Made by a program: the position numbers and the translations under genes. From a virus, in IMG/VR virus record IMGVR_UViG_3300020473_000031, positions 1-60,606 of that record: 60,606 nt of DNA; one strand, written 5' to 3'. Numbering within the stretch: position 1 is the stretch's first letter; each line of letters begins with the position of its first letter. This document shows, one piece after another, positions 58,406 through 60,606 of this stretch. Under the pieces are notes generated by a model, which saw only the letters and a list, made by a program, of their open reading frames with translations, was not told the DNA's origin and searched no databases.

Positions 58406-58496
58406 CAACCTGTGTGCCACTTTGTCAGGTGTCACATACTATGTGTTAACAACTCAATGTAATTAGGTCATGGGTTTCTGTTACCTCTCAAGGTAA

Positions 58497-58525
58497 ATTG
58501 TAGCATAATTTGTGATACTTTGCAA
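58497..58525 (-). promoter_or_regulatory. Second sigma70-like promoter, TTGCAA - 17 - TACAAT
   Basis: On the minus strand the -35 TTGCAA (58520-58525) and -10 TACAAT (58497-58502) are 17 bases apart, about 150 bases before the 76-residue gene. It would make a longer leader that contains an imperfect inverted repeat. Confidence 0.45.
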
Positions 58526-58656
58526 GAAATGTGTGCTTTCTACGATATACTTGACAGTCGGTAGATTGCATGCTAAGAGTGTTATTGTTTTCCACATTTC
58601 CACAGGTAAGTAACACTCAACCTAGTTTAATTAACCATTTAATTGTTTTCAACAAT

Positions 58657-58821
58657 TCAGGGTAAGTTTTCCACATCCCTGTTAAATAGTGTCCATAATC
58701 TATGTTTTCTGATATAATCCCACTGCATGATAATTAACTCCTTAAGTGTTATAAACACATAGTTAATCTGTTCTCCGTGAGTAACATTTAAGTCATACTC
58801 TTTGTTCTCACTATTTGTCAT
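58657..58821 (-). CDS. Small protein, function unknown
   Basis: A 54-residue protein (MTNSENKEYDLNVTHGEQIN then 'YVFITLKELIIMQWDYIRKH'). The ATG (58821-58819) overlaps the stop of the upstream 92-residue gene by 4 bases (ATGA), a pattern used by many real genes in this window. It has an aromatic and basic C-terminal half. No family recognised. Confidence 0.6.
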   Translation of the reverse strand: MTNSENKEYDLNVTHGEQINYVFITLKELIIMQWDYIRKHRLWTLFNRDVENLP

Positions 58822-59096
58822 TGTACGTCCTCATATCTTCCCTCTTGTGATTTATACATAGCGGATGAAGATTGTTGTTCTTCCGTATTACTTTGTAACT
58901 CCAATTCATCCCAGTATTTGTTGTTAACTAAGAGATTAACTTCATTATATGGATAACAACTATGTTTTGCAATTTCAGGCGATTTATTCCACCTATGGAG
59001 TGTAAGAGTTATATACATTTTGTCAATGAAATTAACCTCTCCTATTTCATCTTTCCATTTGACAATTTGTCCTTTCTTAAACTCATTTAGTCGCAT
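58818..59096 (-). CDS. Small protein, function unknown
   Basis: A 92-residue protein (MRLNEFKKGQIVKWKDEIGE then 'VNFIDKMYITLTLHRWNKSP'). I start it at the ATG at 59096 because AGGAGG lies 5 bases before it; the longer frame from 59216 would overlap the upstream gene. The N-terminus looks like a small SH3-like or Tudor-like beta barrel ('KKGQIVKWKDEIGEVNFID'), a guess from pattern only. The C-terminus is polar and low complexity. Confidence 0.65.
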   Translation of the reverse strand: MRLNEFKKGQIVKWKDEIGEVNFIDKMYITLTLHRWNKSPEIAKHSCYPYNEVNLLVNNKYWDELELQSNTEEQQSSSAMYKSQEGRYEDVQ

Positions 59097-59106
59097 GTAA
59101 TCCTCC

Positions 59107-59295
59107 TCAGTGATTGTCAACAACGTCCCAAAACCATCCGATTGATTTGATATAATCAAAGCATGAATGTTTAGGCAATTCTTTATACCTATCTCCTCTA
59201 GAGTTTCTAACACCATCCATGTACAATTCTAGGTCACTAATTGTTTCAAACGTGCCATGTAATTGCTCTGAATTGTCATAAACTTTGTACTGCAT
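59107..59295 (-). CDS. Small acidic protein, function unknown
   Basis: A 62-residue protein (MQYKVYDNSEQLHGTFETIS then 'DLELYMDGVRNSRGDRYKEL'). It ends 10 bases before the ATG of the 92-residue gene and follows a possible TATAAT box at 59341. No family recognised. Confidence 0.62.
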   Translation of the reverse strand: MQYKVYDNSEQLHGTFETISDLELYMDGVRNSRGDRYKELPKHSCFDYIKSIGWFWDVVDNH

Positions 59296-59340
59296 TTGTC
59301 TAAGGGAAATTGTTAACTAGAGAGAACAATCATCAACATT

Positions 59341-59346
59341 ATTATA
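59341..59346 (-). promoter_or_regulatory. Possible -10 box (TATAAT)
   Basis: A perfect TATAAT on the minus strand, about 46 bases before the 62-residue ATG. No convincing -35 is visible at 16-18 bases, so this could be chance in AT-rich DNA. Confidence 0.35.
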
Positions 59347-59383
59347 TGTGAGTTGATTGTAATCATATCATCATAAGTCATAA

Positions 59384-59617
59384 TTAGATGATTAAATATG
59401 TGTCGAATTCTTTTTGTTCAACACGTCTAACTTTCAAATAATCGTTAACATCTTCATCATACAATGTTACTGGTTTAAGTAACTCTTCCTCTGGCAAGTT
59501 TTCCAGAGTTGTTAATAAGTCAAGATAGGTCATTTGTTCATTAGATGTGAATGTATCAACATAACTATCCCACCCAGTTGTTAATGTATTCCACTGAATT
59601 AGGATAATTGGTTGCAT
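59384..59617 (-). CDS. Small acidic protein, function unknown
   Basis: A 77-residue protein (MQPIILIQWNTLTTGWDSYV then 'LLTTLENLPEEELLKPVTLY'). The 'LENLPEEELLKPVTLYDED' segment looks like the short 'P-E-LL-PV' mini-domains seen in phage-encoded small proteins. No family recognised. Confidence 0.62.
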   Translation of the reverse strand: MQPIILIQWNTLTTGWDSYVDTFTSNEQMTYLDLLTTLENLPEEELLKPVTLYDEDVNDYLKVRRVEQKEFDTYLII

Positions 59618-59636
59618 AATAGTGAGTTAATTAGTA

Positions 59637-59954
59637 TTACTTATAATGCACCATGTTGTCGAGGTTGTTATCATTTTCATTAGGTAATTCTGCCCCACTC
59701 TTTGATACATACTCTTTGATAATTGCGTATGCTTGATTAAAAATAGGAGTGAAATCTAATGACCCTCGTAGATCATGTGCAAGTTCATCTATCTGCTCTG
59801 ATGTTAAACAATGGTCAGGATGTCTAATATCACATAGAGGGATAGTATGCTCCACTAATTCATTCAAATTAATGGTAATTTCATAGTCACGATATACTGG
59901 CATGGGGGGATTAGGGTGTAATTGTTGATAATCAGGAGTAATGATTACGTCCAT
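59637..59954 (-). CDS. Small protein, function unknown
   Basis: A 105-residue protein (MDVIITPDYQQLHPNPPMPV, then 'CDIRHPDHCLTSEQIDELAH' and 'YAIIKEYVSKSGAELPNEND'). A GGAGAG purine tract precedes the ATG by 7 bases. The Cys/His pair in 'CDIRHPDHC' could bind a metal; this is a guess. It starts 2 bases after the 72-residue gene stop. Confidence 0.65.
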   Translation of the reverse strand: MDVIITPDYQQLHPNPPMPVYRDYEITINLNELVEHTIPLCDIRHPDHCLTSEQIDELAHDLRGSLDFTPIFNQAYAIIKEYVSKSGAELPNENDNNLDNMVHYK

Positions 59955-59956
59955 AT

Positions 59957-60175
59957 TTATCTCTCCCAGTACATTGAATTAAACTCAGCAATGTTTAAGT
60001 AATCATCATCATGTACCTGGGAATTGTTATCAATTTCAAATACAAATTCCTCTGCAAAATATTCAACTGGGATGCCTCCTAAATCCTCACAGCAACGTAA
60101 TATGTCACCTATTTGTTCATCTGACATCTCACATTCATCAATGCAAAATGCAATGTCTCGTTCTAATTGTGTCAT
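59957..60175 (-). CDS. Small acidic protein, function unknown
   Basis: A 72-residue, strongly acidic protein (MTQLERDIAFCIDECEMSDE then 'QIGDILRCCEDLGGIPVEYF'). It contains four Cys residues and a helical pattern. Acidic small phage proteins can mimic DNA or inhibit host enzymes, but nothing here shows that. Confidence 0.62.
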   Translation of the reverse strand: MTQLERDIAFCIDECEMSDEQIGDILRCCEDLGGIPVEYFAEEFVFEIDNNSQVHDDDYLNIAEFNSMYWER

Positions 60176-60220
60176 GGTTGTTGTTAATTAAGGAACAAAA
60201 AATCGGGCGTTGATCCACAC

Positions 60221-60349
60221 CTACTGGCATAAATCTTCAAATCTTGCTTTAGCAATAGACTCACAAGATTCTTCATCTAAATGAGAATATTCTTCTAAAA
60301 CTTCCTCATAGATTGTTTCTAATAGTGCTTCGTGATGTAAAACTGACAT
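60221..60349 (-). CDS. Short helical protein, function unknown
   Basis: A 42-residue protein. The better start is the internal ATG at 60349 (MSVLHHEALLETIYEEVLEE); a GGAGT lies 10 bases before it. The longer frame from 60409 would overlap the 75-residue gene. It is a single acidic helix-loop-helix, a common size and pattern among small cyanophage proteins. Confidence 0.58.
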   Translation of the reverse strand: MSVLHHEALLETIYEEVLEEYSHLDEESCESIAKARFEDLCQ

Positions 60350-60354
60350 AATAA

Positions 60355-60582
60355 TTAAACTCCAATTAATGATACTGAATTGTTGTGATCTTGCTTTAAA
60401 TGTAAGCAAGTCTTATGAATTTGAAAGAGCAAAGACATATTAACTCCCTCCCAATCTGACCACTCTGATACATAATCCCAAGTGTCAAAATCACCTGTGC
60501 CATCAACATTTAGTGGGCATGATTTGAATTCTAAATCTTCATCAATCCAGAAGATTCTTCCAAAAGCGTCACTACTATACAT
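60355..60582 (-). CDS. Small protein, function unknown
   Basis: A 75-residue protein (MYSSDAFGRIFWIDEDLEFK then 'DTWDYVSEWSDWEGVNMSLL'). The ATG follows a strong ribosome site: ACGGAGG with about 8 bases of spacing, seen at 60583-60600. It is Trp-rich and acidic. No family recognised. Confidence 0.65.
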   Translation of the reverse strand: MYSSDAFGRIFWIDEDLEFKSCPLNVDGTGDFDTWDYVSEWSDWEGVNMSLLFQIHKTCLHLKQDHNNSVSLIGV

Positions 60583-60606
60583 TGTAAGTAACCTCCGTAG
60601 ATGATA

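Larger units (their letters stand above)
58346..58656. other. Intergenic region with promoters, no gene seen
   Basis: About 310 bases with no convincing frame on either strand. It holds two sigma70-like promoters on the minus strand and an imperfect inverted repeat (GAGAGGT near 58390 and its complement near 58481-58487) that brackets the leader. A plus-strand TTGACA at about 58551 has no good -10. Confidence 0.6.

Noticed and set aside
58549-58580. A plus-strand TTGACA with a possible promoter
   Set aside because: No acceptable -10 box at 16-18 bases and no plus-strand gene downstream.

Overview
The window looks like part of the genome of a large T4-like cyanophage (a myovirus of marine Synechococcus or Prochlorococcus). 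The evidence is the T4-type order of virion genes (gp25, gp6, a gp7-position gene, gp8, DUF4815 and fibre proteins, then gp13), a phage heme oxygenase (ho1), a cluster of 2-oxoglutarate/Fe(II) oxygenase-like genes, the AT-rich sequence and the tight packing of genes. Every convincing gene lies on the minus strand, so transcription runs from high to low coordinates. I see no tRNA, CRISPR array, integrase, transposon or origin.

Layout in transcription order. (1) 60582-58115: a block of eight small, mostly acidic orphan proteins, with host-like promoters at 59341 and 58378 and ending in a hairpin terminator at 58081-58105. (2) 57882-54261: two small proteins, a short coiled-coil protein, an 800-residue cysteine-rich virion protein and a PAAR-like spike-tip protein. 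(3) 54258-50672: a 50-residue basic protein, a tandem-domain 2OG-oxygenase-like protein, heme oxygenase and two more 2OG-oxygenase-like proteins, linked by start/stop overlaps. (4) 50643-22768: a late operon starting at an ATAAATAA motif: a 74-residue protein, gp25, gp6 and an 8397-residue protein of about 0.9 MDa in the gp7 position. (5) 22744-17009: two adjacent proteins that each carry a complete type-1 (blue copper) ligand set, one of them fused to a YHYH domain. (6) 16970-7609: gp8, a 2450-residue DUF4815 protein and two small coiled-coil proteins, ending in a terminator. (7) 7531-1: a 2270-residue fibre with an MTD-like N-terminus, then the start of gp13.

Most of the window encodes baseplate, fibre and neck proteins. 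Short beta-repeats (a GxGY type and a 'GE-I-G-TSGA' type) recur across several of these proteins, which suggests that modules have been exchanged or duplicated among them. The most unusual content is: the giant protein with 22 tandem or near-tandem copies plus one outlying copy of a roughly 100-residue 'TFTC...YPR' repeat; a three-copy helical Cys/GGN module in the same protein; predicted amicyanin-like copper sites in virion proteins; and a YHYH domain split by a cupredoxin-like insertion. The ho1/oxygenase cluster lies just upstream of the late operon, so it could act on virion proteins or on infected-cell metabolism. The sequence does not decide between these.
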